Shown here: in pieces, positions 1-7,102 of the stretch | Layout: the number at the start of each line of letters is the position of its first letter | Numbering within the stretch: position 1 is the first letter of the stretch | DNA from: an uncultured Eubacteriales bacterium | GTDB lineage: Bacteria; Bacillota; Clostridia; Peptostreptococcales; Anaerovoracaceae | DNA length: 16,660 nucleotides | Direction of reading: 5' to 3' | Assembly: GCA_900542245.1 (NCBI GenBank) | Contig: UQMQ01000044.1 | Coordinates: forward strand, 1 to 16,660 | Made by a program: the position numbers and the translations under genes | Notes under the pieces: model-generated | The model's input: the letters and a program-made list of their open reading frames with translations, nothing else | Told to the model about the DNA's origin: nothing | Database searches by the model: none

Positions 1-980
1 AGTCCACCGGAGTGCTGACAGACTACTCGACCACCTATCAGTCTTTTTTCAAGTCCCATACAATAATATGGTTTTACTCTTGTTGGGTATTTCTTGCCTA
101 TGAACAATTCTATTGCTTCCTTCGGGACAACTTGCCTGCCCTCCCATAAGCCATTATCTGCAATCATTTTATAATATCTTGTCATGTCCGATGCTGTGGA
201 CTTTACACATGCACATCCACGAAATGGTGGTAGTACAGACCAGTTATCATCGCAGACCCAATCAGCGTCATCATCCTCTTCAAACAGGCTTGTAATATTC
301 CCCTCCGCAAGGATGCGGGCCTTGCTGCAGTCCTCATCCAGTACCGTTCGGTGCATTCCCAGAGGTTTGAAAATCTTCTCCTGTAAATATTCTTCTAAAG
401 GAATGCCTGCAGCCTGATCAACTACATAGGAGAGCAGTGCATACCCTTCATTAGAATAGCTCATGTACTCACCTGGCATTCCCAGTGTGGGATACCTGCC
501 CTCTGAAATGTAGTCCACAATCTGATCGATTTTATCCATTTTATTAGGTGCGGTTTCCCTCATGTAGTGCAGCCACTCGCTATCCCTTTCCTCGCTGTTC
601 ATTGCAATCGACCACTCAAGCGGCTCCATCGGCGGGATTCCTGCTCTATGCAGTGCAACCCGTTCAATCGTTACAAGTTCGTCCGGTATGCCTGGGATAT
701 GCAGCCTCGGAAAATATTTTGTCATTGGATCGTTTAAATGAAGTCTGCCTTCGGTTTGTAGCATGCAGCATGCTAAGCCCACCATGGATTTGCTCATTGA
801 AGCGATACCGAATATTGTATTTTCATCAGGCACAAGCGTGCGTTCTTTGTTTCTGAATCCGAATCCCTTTCGAAAAATCAAACCTTTAGGTCCTCGTATC
901 GCAATCGCCATACCTGAAAGTTTTTTTCGTCGGAACATCTCACCCAGATATTGTTCCAATGCTGTCATATCTGCCATCAT
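1..980 (-). CDS. Serine hydrolase, class C beta-lactamase/PBP-like (C-terminus outside window)
   Basis: The minus strand is open from 980 to the window edge, giving 326 residues with no stop, so the C-terminus is missing. The three motifs of the penicillin-recognising serine hydrolases are present in order: SxxK as S61-M-S-K64, YxN as Y175-S-N177, and the HSG box at H323-S-G325 just before the edge. I see no signal peptide or N-terminal membrane helix, so a cytoplasmic esterase or peptidase is as likely as a beta-lactamase. The start at 980 (ATG ATG) follows AAAGGA at about 11 bases; an in-frame ATG at 992 is possible but sits directly on that ribosome binding site. A sigma-54 type promoter lies 60-80 bases upstream and the sigma-54 activator gene is divergent, so this gene is a natural target of it. 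The family is confident; the substrate is unknown. Confidence 0.85.
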   Translation of the reverse strand, partial: MMADMTALEQYLGEMFRRKKLSGMAIAIRGPKGLIFRKGFGFRNKERTLVPDENTIFGIASMSKSMVGLACCMLQTEGRLHLNDPMTKYFPRLHIPGIPDELVTIERVALHRAGIPPMEPLEWSIAMNSEERDSEWLHYMRETAPNKMDKIDQIVDYISEGRYPTLGMPGEYMSYSNEGYALLSYVVDQAAGIPLEEYLQEKIFKPLGMHRTVLDEDCSKARILAEGNITSLFEEDDDADWVCDDNWSVLPPFRGCACVKSTASDMTRYYKMIADNGLWEGRQVVPKEAIELFIGKKYPTRVKPYYCMGLEKRLIGGRVVCQHSGG

Positions 981-1042
981 GTCTCTTTTCATCCTTTCTT
1001 ATCTGATGTGTCTGGTGCATCCGCATTTGTGATTAAATTAAC

Positions 1043-1058
1043 TGCAAGTTTAATGCCA
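1043..1058 (-). promoter_or_regulatory. Sigma-54 (-24/-12) promoter of the left-edge serine hydrolase
   Basis: On the minus strand the sequence reads TGGCATTAAACTTGCA. It has the GG of the -24 element and the GC of the -12 element at the invariant spacing, and differs from the TGGCAC-N5-TTGCA consensus only at the final base of the first box. The start site would be near 1032, about 50 bases before the ATG at 980. Confidence 0.75.
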
Positions 1059-1264
1059 TTTTTTTGAAAGTTTCAAATTTGCATAAAAACGGGCTGTTTG
1101 GGCTGTTTCAGGTTCATCAAGGGTATTTTCCCAGATTAAACATCTTTTACTTACCTTTCTATAATTGGTTGCAACTCGTTTATATTCTATTTTACCCTGT
1201 TTAAAAAGAATCCGTCACTTTCTCTTCCTGGTTTCCGGCATCCGGCTGAAGATAGATCTTACTT

Positions 1265-1278
1265 TCCTACTAATAGGT
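1265..1278. promoter_or_regulatory. Candidate activator-binding dyad (TCCTA-N4-TAGG)
   Basis: TCCTA-CTAA-TAGGT is a near-perfect dyad with the same arms and 4-base spacer as the pair upstream of spmA (TCCTA-AAAA-TAGGA). It is centred about 240 bp upstream of the sigma-54 start site of the serine hydrolase and about 97 bp upstream of the activator's own predicted start site. It could serve as an enhancer for the former and an autoregulatory site for the latter. The match is short, so it is suggestive only. Confidence 0.45.
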
Positions 1279-1333
1279 GCAAATAGCTCTTTATTTTACA
1301 TGGCTATTGGTGCATAAAAGACCGGAGTCGGAC

Positions 1334-1362
1334 TTGCGGAAACAGGAACAGCCCTGTATAAT
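1334..1362 (+). promoter_or_regulatory. Sigma-A promoter of the sigma-54 activator gene
   Basis: TTGCGG, a 17-base spacer and a perfect TATAAT form a good housekeeping promoter with a start near 1369, about 65 bases before the ATG at 1435. The spacer contains AAACAGGAA (1340-1348), which recurs at 1403-1411 and matches the right arm of the first dyad upstream of spmA. The two copies are 63 bp apart. I see nothing else in the 993-1434 gap beyond the sites listed separately and a TTTGAAA-N-TTTCAAA dyad just upstream of the sigma-54 promoter. Confidence 0.7.
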
Positions 1363-1434
1363 AGAGACAACAGATACCGCAGGGCAGTGGTTGCAGTGCG
1401 CAAAACAGGAAGTGGATAAGATAAGGGGTGCAAG

Positions 1435-3288
1435 ATGCTGAGCAGCAGCGAAGAAAGAGTCTTGGAGCAGATTCTGGAAAATCTGAATCAGGGTATCGTA
1501 TATGTAGACCAAGAGCGAAAAATCCGTTTATGCAATAAAAAGGCGAAAGAGATCACGGGCATTGCCTTCGGTGCACATGACAGCCATGAGGCGGGATGTA
1601 TCGCGGACGGCGATGTGGTGATCCTTGCGGACAATATGGTCGGCGATGACGACGGGAACCTAAGTGCGGCGGAGTTTCGGAAACTGAACATCACAGATGA
1701 GATCAAAAAAGACGAAATGCTGGTTGCCGTCGGGGTATATCAAAATGAAAAAATCGATCCGATCTTTAAGCATGTCAGAGAGCATAATCTGGGCGTCCCG
1801 CTGGTTTTGGATGCCAATTATTACGGATTTTCTGTTAAGGCCAGCATCGATACCGCCAAAAAGACGACGGAGATCACGGTCAATGCTAAGACCTATACGC
1901 TGCCCTATTATAGAGCGATTGCCAATATGGTCATCATTGACGGAAGGACCGGCCGAGTGAAATTCTTTCAGGCCAAAGGCTACAGCACACGCGGAGAGGA
2001 TGCAGGAGAGATCCTCAGAGGTAAGCCGTTTCAGGCCAAAAAGAATGAAGCGAACGATCGGGATGTACTAGGCAAGCCTTTCCTAGAGCTTTTTGATAAT
2101 TCAGAGCTGAGTCAGATGCTCTTCAGCGTCATGGACGGCAAAGCGGGGCCAATTAAAAACTGGATCTATGAGCTGAACAAACGGCCGGTCATCGGTAATA
2201 TCTTTCCGGGGCTGTCCGAACAGAACGGATCCGGTTATGAGGGAGTGTTCTTGATCATCGAGGACGCAGCGCGTCTGGAGACGTTGATGGAGGAACGAAA
2301 CGAGCTCCTGCGGCAGATGGAGGCCAGAAACGAATATGCCCATCAGCGGCAGACACCGGACTTCCCGGAAGAACTGCTGGATGACTTCGCCGGACGAAGC
2401 GAAAAGGCCAAAGCGGTCAAATACATGGCATATAAGGCATCGCAGAGCCGATTCAATGTGCTCTTGACGGGCGAAAGCGGAACGGGTAAAACCAAGCTGG
2501 CCAGAGCGATCCATCAGCTCGGCAATCCGCAGGCGCCGTTTGTAGAGGTGAACTGTTCGGCGATTGCGCCGTCGCTGTTTGAAAGTGAACTGTTCGGCTA
2601 CGTCGGCGGCGCGTTCACCGGTGCGAAAAGCGAAGGTAAGGTCGGCTTTTTCGAGGCGGCGGACAGGGGCACGATTTTCCTCGATGAGATTGGTGAAATG
2701 GCGCCGGAGATCCAAGTCAAGCTGCTACATGTACTGCAGAATAAGACGATCTACCGGGTCGGCTCGTCTAAGCCGGTCAAGATTGATGTGCGTGTCATCG
2801 CCGCCACCAATAAAAATGTGGAAGAGGAAGTCGCGCAGGGCAGGATCAGGCAGGATCTTTATTATCGTCTAAATGTTTTCCCAATCCACGTGCCGCCGAT
2901 CCGCGAGCACAAGGCGGATCTGTATCTGCTCATCAACCAGCTTTTGCTGCAGATCTGCCGGGATTATGGGCTGGAACCGAAACAATTCTCGGGCGAGGCG
3001 ATCCAGCAGATGCTTTCTTACGACTGGCCGGGGAACGTCCGAGAACTGGAAAACGTCATCGAGCGGGCCATCAGCATCTGCGATTCGGATATCGTCTACG
3101 CGGAGCATCTGTGCATCGGCAGCGAACAGACACCAGTCACGATGAAGGAGATCCTCGCGCAGGAGGAAAAGCGGGTGATGGAAATGACGCTGATGAAGTA
3201 CAACGGTGATAAGCAAAAGGCGATGAAGGAGTTGGATGTGTCCAAGAGCGTCTTTTACGATAAACTGAAGCGTTATCAGATCAAGTAG
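1435..3288 (+). CDS. Sigma-54-dependent transcriptional activator with a split PAS sensor domain
   Basis: A 617-residue enhancer-binding protein that drives open-complex formation by sigma-54 RNA polymerase through ATP hydrolysis. The AAA+ domain (about 315-560) shows Walker A GESGTGKT (346-353), an intact sigma-54 contact loop GAFTGA (392-397), Walker B with FLDE near 415-418, a sensor I region AATNK, an arginine-finger stretch and WPGNVRELE. A Fis-type helix-turn-helix ends the protein (about 590-617). The sensor is unusual: residues 10-43 look like the start of a PAS fold and 210-285 like its end. Between them lie about 160 residues with an acidic DDDGNLSAAE loop and a VVIDG-like repeat of beta strands. 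There is no receiver domain, so a small ligand rather than a kinase is the likely signal. AAGGGG precedes the ATG by 6 bases. The gene ends 8 bp inside the convergent M20 gene. Three nearby sigma-54 promoters are its probable targets. Confidence 0.93.
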   Translation: MLSSSEERVLEQILENLNQGIVYVDQERKIRLCNKKAKEITGIAFGAHDSHEAGCIADGDVVILADNMVGDDDGNLSAAEFRKLNITDEIKKDEMLVAVGVYQNEKIDPIFKHVREHNLGVPLVLDANYYGFSVKASIDTAKKTTEITVNAKTYTLPYYRAIANMVIIDGRTGRVKFFQAKGYSTRGEDAGEILRGKPFQAKKNEANDRDVLGKPFLELFDNSELSQMLFSVMDGKAGPIKNWIYELNKRPVIGNIFPGLSEQNGSGYEGVFLIIEDAARLETLMEERNELLRQMEARNEYAHQRQTPDFPEELLDDFAGRSEKAKAVKYMAYKASQSRFNVLLTGESGTGKTKLARAIHQLGNPQAPFVEVNCSAIAPSLFESELFGYVGGAFTGAKSEGKVGFFEAADRGTIFLDEIGEMAPEIQVKLLHVLQNKTIYRVGSSKPVKIDVRVIAATNKNVEEEVAQGRIRQDLYYRLNVFPIHVPPIREHKADLYLLINQLLLQICRDYGLEPKQFSGEAIQQMLSYDWPGNVRELENVIERAISICDSDIVYAEHLCIGSEQTPVTMKEILAQEEKRVMEMTLMKYNGDKQKAMKELDVSKSVFYDKLKRYQIK

Positions 3289-4471
3289 TCAGGATCGTGT
3301 AAATACCGACGAGCTCTGCCAGCATGCCGATGCGCAGCGCTTCTTCCTGCGGTGCGAAATGCTCGTTGTGCAGCGGGAAGCATGCGTCCGACTGTGGGTC
3401 GTGCGTACCTAAATTGAAGTAGAAGCCCTGATACCCTTGCGTGAAATAAGCGAAGTCATCAGCACCTAGGCTCGGTACGTCGGCGTAGACGATATTGTCC
3501 TTGCCGAAAGCCTCCTCCATGACCGGAGTGAGCAGATCAAACAGTGTATCGCTGTTTTTGAGTGAAGGGTAGCTGTCCTCAAAGACGACCTCGCAGGAGG
3601 CGCCGTAGGCGGCGGCGGTATCCTCTGCCATTTTGAGGATGCGCTGCTTGATGCTTTCGCGCAGGCTTAAATCAAAGGTACGGAGGATGCCGCCAAGTTT
3701 CGCTTCGCCGGAGACGATATTGTTGGCGGTGCCGCTGTGGAATCTGCCGACGGTAATGATCGCAGGCGTAGTCGCCGGGAGGTTTCTGGTCACGATGGTC
3801 TGCAGACCGGAGACGATCGCACAAGCGGGAGGCAGAACGTCGATGCCGCCCTCCGGATGCGCGCCGTGGCAGGACTTGCCCTTGACGGTGAGATAAAACT
3901 CACAGGAGGCGGCGTTCATATAGCCTTTGGTGAATTCCAGCTTGCCGCAGTCGATATTCGGCGCGACGTGCAGCGCGATGATATTTTTGATCTCAGGATT
4001 CTTGAGGCAGCCTGCCTCGATCATCTGTCTGGCACCGCCGATGGTTTCTTCGGATGGCTGGAAGAGCAGGCGAACGGTCCCCGGCAGAGAGTCTTGGTTT
4101 GCCTTGAGGATTTTGGCAACACCGAGTAGAATCGATGTGTGCATATCGTGCCCGCAGGCGTGCATAACGCCTGCGTTCTGGGATGCGTATGGCAGACCGG
4201 TCTGTTCGGTGATCGGCAGAGCATCGATATCCGCGCGGATGGCAACGGTTTTTTTGGTGCTTTGGCCGTAAACCGTCGCGCAGACACCATGCCCGGCGAT
4301 GTCCTTTTCGTACGGGATGCCGAGCTCGTCCAGCCGGGCACAGATTTTCGCCTCGGTACGCGCTTCGTGTTCACTCAGCTCCGGATGCATGTGAATGTCC
4401 CGGCGAAACGCCGCGGTCTCGGCAAAGACATCGTTGACTTGTGTACGTAATTGTTCAAAATTCAGATTCAT
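3281..4471 (-). CDS. M20-family metal-dependent amidohydrolase/peptidase
   Basis: A 396-residue member of the M20D amidohydrolases (HipO, aminoacylase and N-acetyl-diaminopimelate deacetylase relatives), which hydrolyse an N-acyl or peptide bond of an amino acid. Visible are RRDIHMHPELSEHE near the N-terminus, the catalytic DIDALP (81-86), the metal-binding MHACGHDMH (103-111, with C106 and H108), the general-base E141-E142 in QPSEE, and a metal histidine at 168 in ALHV. Length is normal, and there is no signal peptide, so it is cytoplasmic. GGAGGTG precedes the ATG. A near-perfect sigma-54 promoter lies 45-60 bases upstream. The substrate cannot be read from motifs. Its neighbourhood (DAP and D-Ala peptide enzymes) makes acyl-DAP or a muropeptide-derived dipeptide plausible, but that is inference. 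Confidence 0.9.
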   Translation of the reverse strand: MNLNFEQLRTQVNDVFAETAAFRRDIHMHPELSEHEARTEAKICARLDELGIPYEKDIAGHGVCATVYGQSTKKTVAIRADIDALPITEQTGLPYASQNAGVMHACGHDMHTSILLGVAKILKANQDSLPGTVRLLFQPSEETIGGARQMIEAGCLKNPEIKNIIALHVAPNIDCGKLEFTKGYMNAASCEFYLTVKGKSCHGAHPEGGIDVLPPACAIVSGLQTIVTRNLPATTPAIITVGRFHSGTANNIVSGEAKLGGILRTFDLSLRESIKQRILKMAEDTAAAYGASCEVVFEDSYPSLKNSDTLFDLLTPVMEEAFGKDNIVYADVPSLGADDFAYFTQGYQGFYFNLGTHDPQSDACFPLHNEHFAPQEEALRIGMLAELVGIYTILTT

Positions 4472-4500
4472 ATTTACACCTCCAAGGTTTTATCATACAA
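4472..4500 (+). promoter_or_regulatory. Sigma-A promoter of the small membrane protein at 4565
   Basis: TTTACA, 17 bases, TACAAT, giving a start near 4507 on the plus strand. It faces the sigma-54 promoter of the M20 gene on the other strand, whose predicted start (about 4505) falls at almost the same base pair, so the two polymerases could not occupy the region together. Confidence 0.5.
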
Positions 4501-4515
4501 TATAACTTAAAGAAA

Positions 4516-4531
4516 TGCAACAATTGTGCCA
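4516..4531 (-). promoter_or_regulatory. Sigma-54 (-24/-12) promoter of the M20 amidohydrolase
   Basis: The minus strand reads TGGCACAATTGTTGCA, an exact match to the TGGCAC-N5-TTGCA core. The predicted start is near 4505, 34 bases upstream of the ATG at 4471, leaving room for the GGAGGTG ribosome binding site. I did not find a clear enhancer dyad for it; the upstream side lies inside the small gene 4565-4933. Confidence 0.8.
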
Positions 4532-4564
4532 TGGAAGACTGTGGCAGGAAGGAGCGCAGCACTT

Positions 4565-4933
4565 GTGAAAATACCACAATATCCAACCAAAACACCACAA
4601 GAGAATGCAAACAAAATTATGACGATCCTCGAAAAGCATGCCTTGTCGCCGACGTCGACCAGACAGAAGGCGCAGAAATACCTGCAGGAAAAGCAGGCGC
4701 GGGAAGAACGGAAGATCCTAGTAGACGGTGTGTATCGGGATCCGGATGATCTGGACGGCAGCAAGGAGGCAGCAGCTGCCCGCAGAGAGCAGAGAAAGCG
4801 GACAGCATGGCTGATCGCCGGGGTACTGATCCTAGTCTGCGCTGTAGTGATGTGCGTTCTGACGGCAAAGGGGATCAATCCGCTGGACAACCTGAAGATA
4901 CAGTCGCTGTCCGGGTTTCGGTTCCGGTTTTAA
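4565..4933 (+). CDS. Small single-pass membrane protein, unrecognised
   Basis: I do not recognise this protein. From the GTG at 4565 it has 122 residues. This start is preferred over the in-frame GTG at 4526 because AGGAAGGAG (4546-4554) lies 10 bases before it. The first about 80 residues are charged and probably helical (KAQKYLQEKQAREERK), followed by the basic stretch RREQRKR and one clear transmembrane helix (TAWLIAGVLILVCAVVMCVL). The tail is short with an SLSGFRFRF end. The positive charge before the helix suggests the N-terminal part is cytoplasmic. It is followed 56 bp later by another small membrane protein on the same strand, so the two may be co-transcribed. Confidence 0.6.
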   Translation: MKIPQYPTKTPQENANKIMTILEKHALSPTSTRQKAQKYLQEKQAREERKILVDGVYRDPDDLDGSKEAAAARREQRKRTAWLIAGVLILVCAVVMCVLTAKGINPLDNLKIQSLSGFRFRF

Positions 4934-4989
4934 CGAAACGTGAAGATGGGAAATCATACAAGAGAGTATAAAGGAAAGAGGGAGAAAAC

Positions 4990-5208
4990 ATGGCAATTAA
5001 AGTGATTATCGGTCTGGTGATCATCGTCGCATCGTTCGGTTATATTTTAAAAAATCATGATAAGAGCATGATCGAGAATCTGCAGGATAAGCAGCAAAAG
5101 CGCTTTGAGGCACGCAAGGCGGCCGAGACGGCAGCTGCAGCACAGGCTGCAGAGACAGGCACACAGGCGGAAGCAGAGCGGACTGCGTGCAATGCTGAGC
5201 TGAAGTAA
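4990..5208 (+). CDS. Small N-terminally anchored protein, unrecognised
   Basis: 72 residues with a clear membrane helix at the N-terminus (about 4-20, VIIGLVIIVASFGYIL). A charged helical region with KQQKRFEARK follows, then an alanine-rich tail (AAETAAAAQAAETGTQAEAE). AGGGAG precedes the ATG at 7 bases. I do not recognise a family. The design (membrane anchor plus a helical, Ala/Glu/Gln-rich tail) suggests a structural or partner-binding peptide, but nothing shows function. It is convergent with the gene at 5301-5909, and the hairpin between them may end both transcripts. Confidence 0.55.
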   Translation: MAIKVIIGLVIIVASFGYILKNHDKSMIENLQDKQQKRFEARKAAETAAAAQAAETGTQAEAERTACNAELK

Positions 5209-5227
5209 ACGGATCCTCTGCTTGCAG

Positions 5228-5282
5228 AAAAAAATTCCCGAAGCAGCTGCCATAAGGGATGTGGGCGCTGCTTCGGGAATTT
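5228..5282 (-). terminator. Rho-independent terminator of the minus-strand gene 5301-5909
   Basis: A perfect 16-bp inverted repeat, AAATTCCCGAAGCAGC (5232-5247) and its complement (5267-5282), with a 19-base loop. On the minus strand it is followed by a run of seven T (plus-strand A5228-5234), so it terminates the gene to its right. On the plus strand the hairpin is followed by a weaker T-rich stretch and may also end the 4990-5208 transcript. Confidence 0.85.
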
Positions 5283-5300
5283 GTGTTTGTGTTAGGAGTT

Positions 5301-5909
5301 TTAGTGGTTTTGGAGCAGAACGATGACGACGGTCAGCGGGGTAGCGGTGTTCATGAAAGCGAAAACCGCGAGGAAACCGTAAAAGACCGTGAGCGCCGTC
5401 CATTTTTTGGTATAACCCGGCAGGACCTTAAAGGTTTTGATGACCTGCACGCCTTCCTTTGCTTTCATCATCTTAAAGAAAGCGTCGATGTCCAGCGCTT
5501 CGATAATGCCATCACGGAAGAACGGCAGGAAGAACATTGGCTTTTCGTTTTTGTAATCCGCGTCCTGATGATCGTAAAATTTGACCCCGAAGGTATCGAA
5601 AACAGCCATTTTGACGGTCGATAAATCTAAAGATTTTGACTTACGCAGCAGGGTGTTGTAGTAGGTGAGCGTTTGCTCATCATAGGCGCTGATGCAGATT
5701 TTGTGTCCGCGGAACACCACCAGCAGAACCAGAAAGATGACGAAATACAGCAGGAGGGTCAGCGGGAAATTCATGTTTTCATAATAGCCGTCGAGCTTGA
5801 AGACTAGAATTTCCAGTACAATGAGGAAGCGCAGCAAGAGATATAGGAAACAAATACCGATGAAGATCTGTTTCGCGAGATTGGTATAATGGTATCCGAT
5901 TTTTTTCAT
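5301..5909 (-). CDS. Membrane protein with a PH-like central region, unrecognised
   Basis: 202 residues. Two hydrophobic segments occupy the N-terminal third (about 14-37 and 48-66). A polar central part (about 70-165) with FRGHKICISAYDEQTLTYY and alternating short strands resembles a bacterial PH-like or YcxB-like domain. A final hydrophobic helix (about 172-198) closes the protein. I cannot assign a family with confidence. AAGGAG lies 8 bases before the ATG, and a good sigma-A promoter and a strong terminator bracket it, so it is an independent single-gene unit. It is divergent from spmA and shares its 455-bp upstream region. Confidence 0.7.
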   Translation of the reverse strand: MKKIGYHYTNLAKQIFIGICFLYLLLRFLIVLEILVFKLDGYYENMNFPLTLLLYFVIFLVLLVVFRGHKICISAYDEQTLTYYNTLLRKSKSLDLSTVKMAVFDTFGVKFYDHQDADYKNEKPMFFLPFFRDGIIEALDIDAFFKMMKAKEGVQVIKTFKVLPGYTKKWTALTVFYGFLAVFAFMNTATPLTVVIVLLQNH

Positions 5910-5988
5910 ATTTGAAACTCCTTATTGGTTTGTCCTGCAGGAAAATTTGCAGCGAGGCAAGTGGCTGCTGCAGATCCGCATGAAAAAC

Positions 5989-6017
5989 ATTATAATCGAT
6001 GCGGGCGCACACGACAA
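5989..6017 (-). promoter_or_regulatory. Sigma-A promoter of the gene at 5301-5909
   Basis: On the minus strand TTGTCG (6012-6017), a 17-base spacer and a perfect TATAAT (5989-5994). The start would be near 5982, about 73 bases before the ATG at 5909. Confidence 0.65.
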
Positions 6018-6111
6018 TAGATAAAAGCAAAAAATATGCCTAGCGACCTCTGGGCATCGGGCGTGTAAAACAGCGCAGAACAGAGCATAAAAAACGAAGT
6101 ATACAGAATAA

Positions 6112-6147
6112 TTCCTGAAAACAGGAAATATAGTCCTAAAAATAGGA
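6112..6147. promoter_or_regulatory. Tandem dyads: candidate enhancer for the sigma-54 activator
   Basis: Two perfect inverted repeats: TTCCTG-AAAA-CAGGAA (6112-6127) and TCCTA-AAAA-TAGGA (6134-6147). Their centres are 21 bp apart, two helical turns, so both face the same side of the helix. They lie about 165 and 186 bp upstream of the predicted spmA start, the usual range for enhancer sites of sigma-54 activators. Between them and the promoter is a TTTTCACA...TGTGAAAA inverted pair (6172-6207) of unknown role. Confidence 0.65.
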
Positions 6148-6278
6148 AAAATTACGGATGATTTGATGAAATTTTCACAAGATGTAAAAATCTGTCGGAT
6201 GTGAAAACCGCGTGAAAACGTGAGGACTTCGTGAAGAAAAGGAGGTTTTCTTGTTTGTATGGTGTCCGAACGGTGTTT

Positions 6279-6294
6279 TGGCATAGTTATTGCT
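6279..6294 (+). promoter_or_regulatory. Sigma-54 (-24/-12) promoter of the spmA operon
   Basis: TGGCATAGTTATTGCT has GG and GC at the invariant -24/-12 spacing. The start would be near 6305, 60 bases before the spmA ATG. The leader holds a perfect 7-bp hairpin, CCCGGCA-N3-TGCCGGG (6319-6335), ahead of the AAGGAGG ribosome binding site; it has no T-run, so it is not a terminator and may protect the 5' end of the mRNA. Confidence 0.75.
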
Positions 6295-6364
6295 TTAACA
6301 TAGTTGTGAATGAATAAACCCGGCAGATTGCCGGGCAGCAATTATACAAGGAGGATTCACAGTT

Positions 6365-7078
6365 ATGATGAATTACATTTGGGTGGGCCTAGTTGTTATC
6401 GCAGTCGTTGCAGGCGCTGTAACAGGTACCATGGAACTTGTTCTGAACAACATCTTCGACTTTGCAAGCACAGCAGTAGACATTTGCTTGGGACTGATTG
6501 GTATCATGGCATTCTTCTGCGGACTGATGAAGGTCATGGAGGATTCCGGACTCTGCGAAAAGCTGGGCAAAGCCATCGCACCGGCGATGAGAAAGCTGTT
6601 CCCGGAAGTTCCGGCTGACCATCCGGCACAGTCTACGATGGCACTGTACTTCGCAGCCAACATCTTAGGTATCGGTAACGCGGCTACGCCGTTCGGTCTG
6701 AAAGCAATGCAGGATCTGCAGACCCTGAACCCGACCAAGGGTATCGCGACCAATGCGCAGTGTATGCTGATGGCAATTTCCACGACCTCTATTACACTGA
6801 TTCCAGTTACTGCTATGGGTCTGCGCGCGGCTGTTCAGACAGAAGGCGCGGCAGAGATCATCGCACCGGTTATCATTGCAACTACGATTTCAACAGTTAC
6901 AGGTATTGTATTCACCATTATCTTTGAAAAAACGAAGAAATGGAAATTCGAGAACGTTATTGAAAGAGAAATCGCAGCAGGCAGACTGGAAATCAATGAA
7001 CATTATGTTGGCGACAACCCGATCGTTCTTCCTGAAGGCTATGAACTGAAAACCGGTTCTGAAAAGGTTGCGTTTTAA
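6365..7078 (+). CDS. spmA: SpmA-like membrane protein (nucleoside recognition/Gate domain)
   Basis: 237 residues resembling Bacillus SpmA along its length. Shared features are the N-terminal IWVGLVVIA helix, the LGLIGIMAFFCGLMKVMEDSG stretch (about 42-62), LFPEVPADHPA (79-89), the signature GNAATPFGLKAM (104-115) and STTSITLIPVT. SpmA and SpmB act together in spore core dehydration in Bacillus, and the Gate domain is shared with transporters. This copy is about 40 residues longer than the Bacillus protein, with a polar tail after the last helix. AAGGAGG lies 10 bases before the first of two ATGs (6365). It is preceded by a sigma-54 promoter rather than a sporulation-type one and is followed by peptidoglycan-peptide genes. 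A transport role for a cell-wall metabolite is therefore worth considering, as inference. Confidence 0.88.
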   Translation: MMNYIWVGLVVIAVVAGAVTGTMELVLNNIFDFASTAVDICLGLIGIMAFFCGLMKVMEDSGLCEKLGKAIAPAMRKLFPEVPADHPAQSTMALYFAANILGIGNAATPFGLKAMQDLQTLNPTKGIATNAQCMLMAISTTSITLIPVTAMGLRAAVQTEGAAEIIAPVIIATTISTVTGIVFTIIFEKTKKWKFENVIEREIAAGRLEINEHYVGDNPIVLPEGYELKTGSEKVAF

Positions 7079-7102
7079 TAGGGAATAAGGAGGAAAACGA
7101 AT

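Noticed and set aside
1301..1315. Fourth sigma-54 promoter (TGGC...TGCA) upstream of the activator gene
   Set aside because: The GG to GC distance is two bases too short for a -24/-12 promoter; the TTGCGG-N17-TATAAT at 1334-1362 is the better promoter.
1645..1677. EF-hand calcium site in the sigma-54 activator
   Set aside because: DDDGNLSAAE fits positions 3-12 of the loop, but the first ligand position is valine and no second EF-hand or helix pair is evident.
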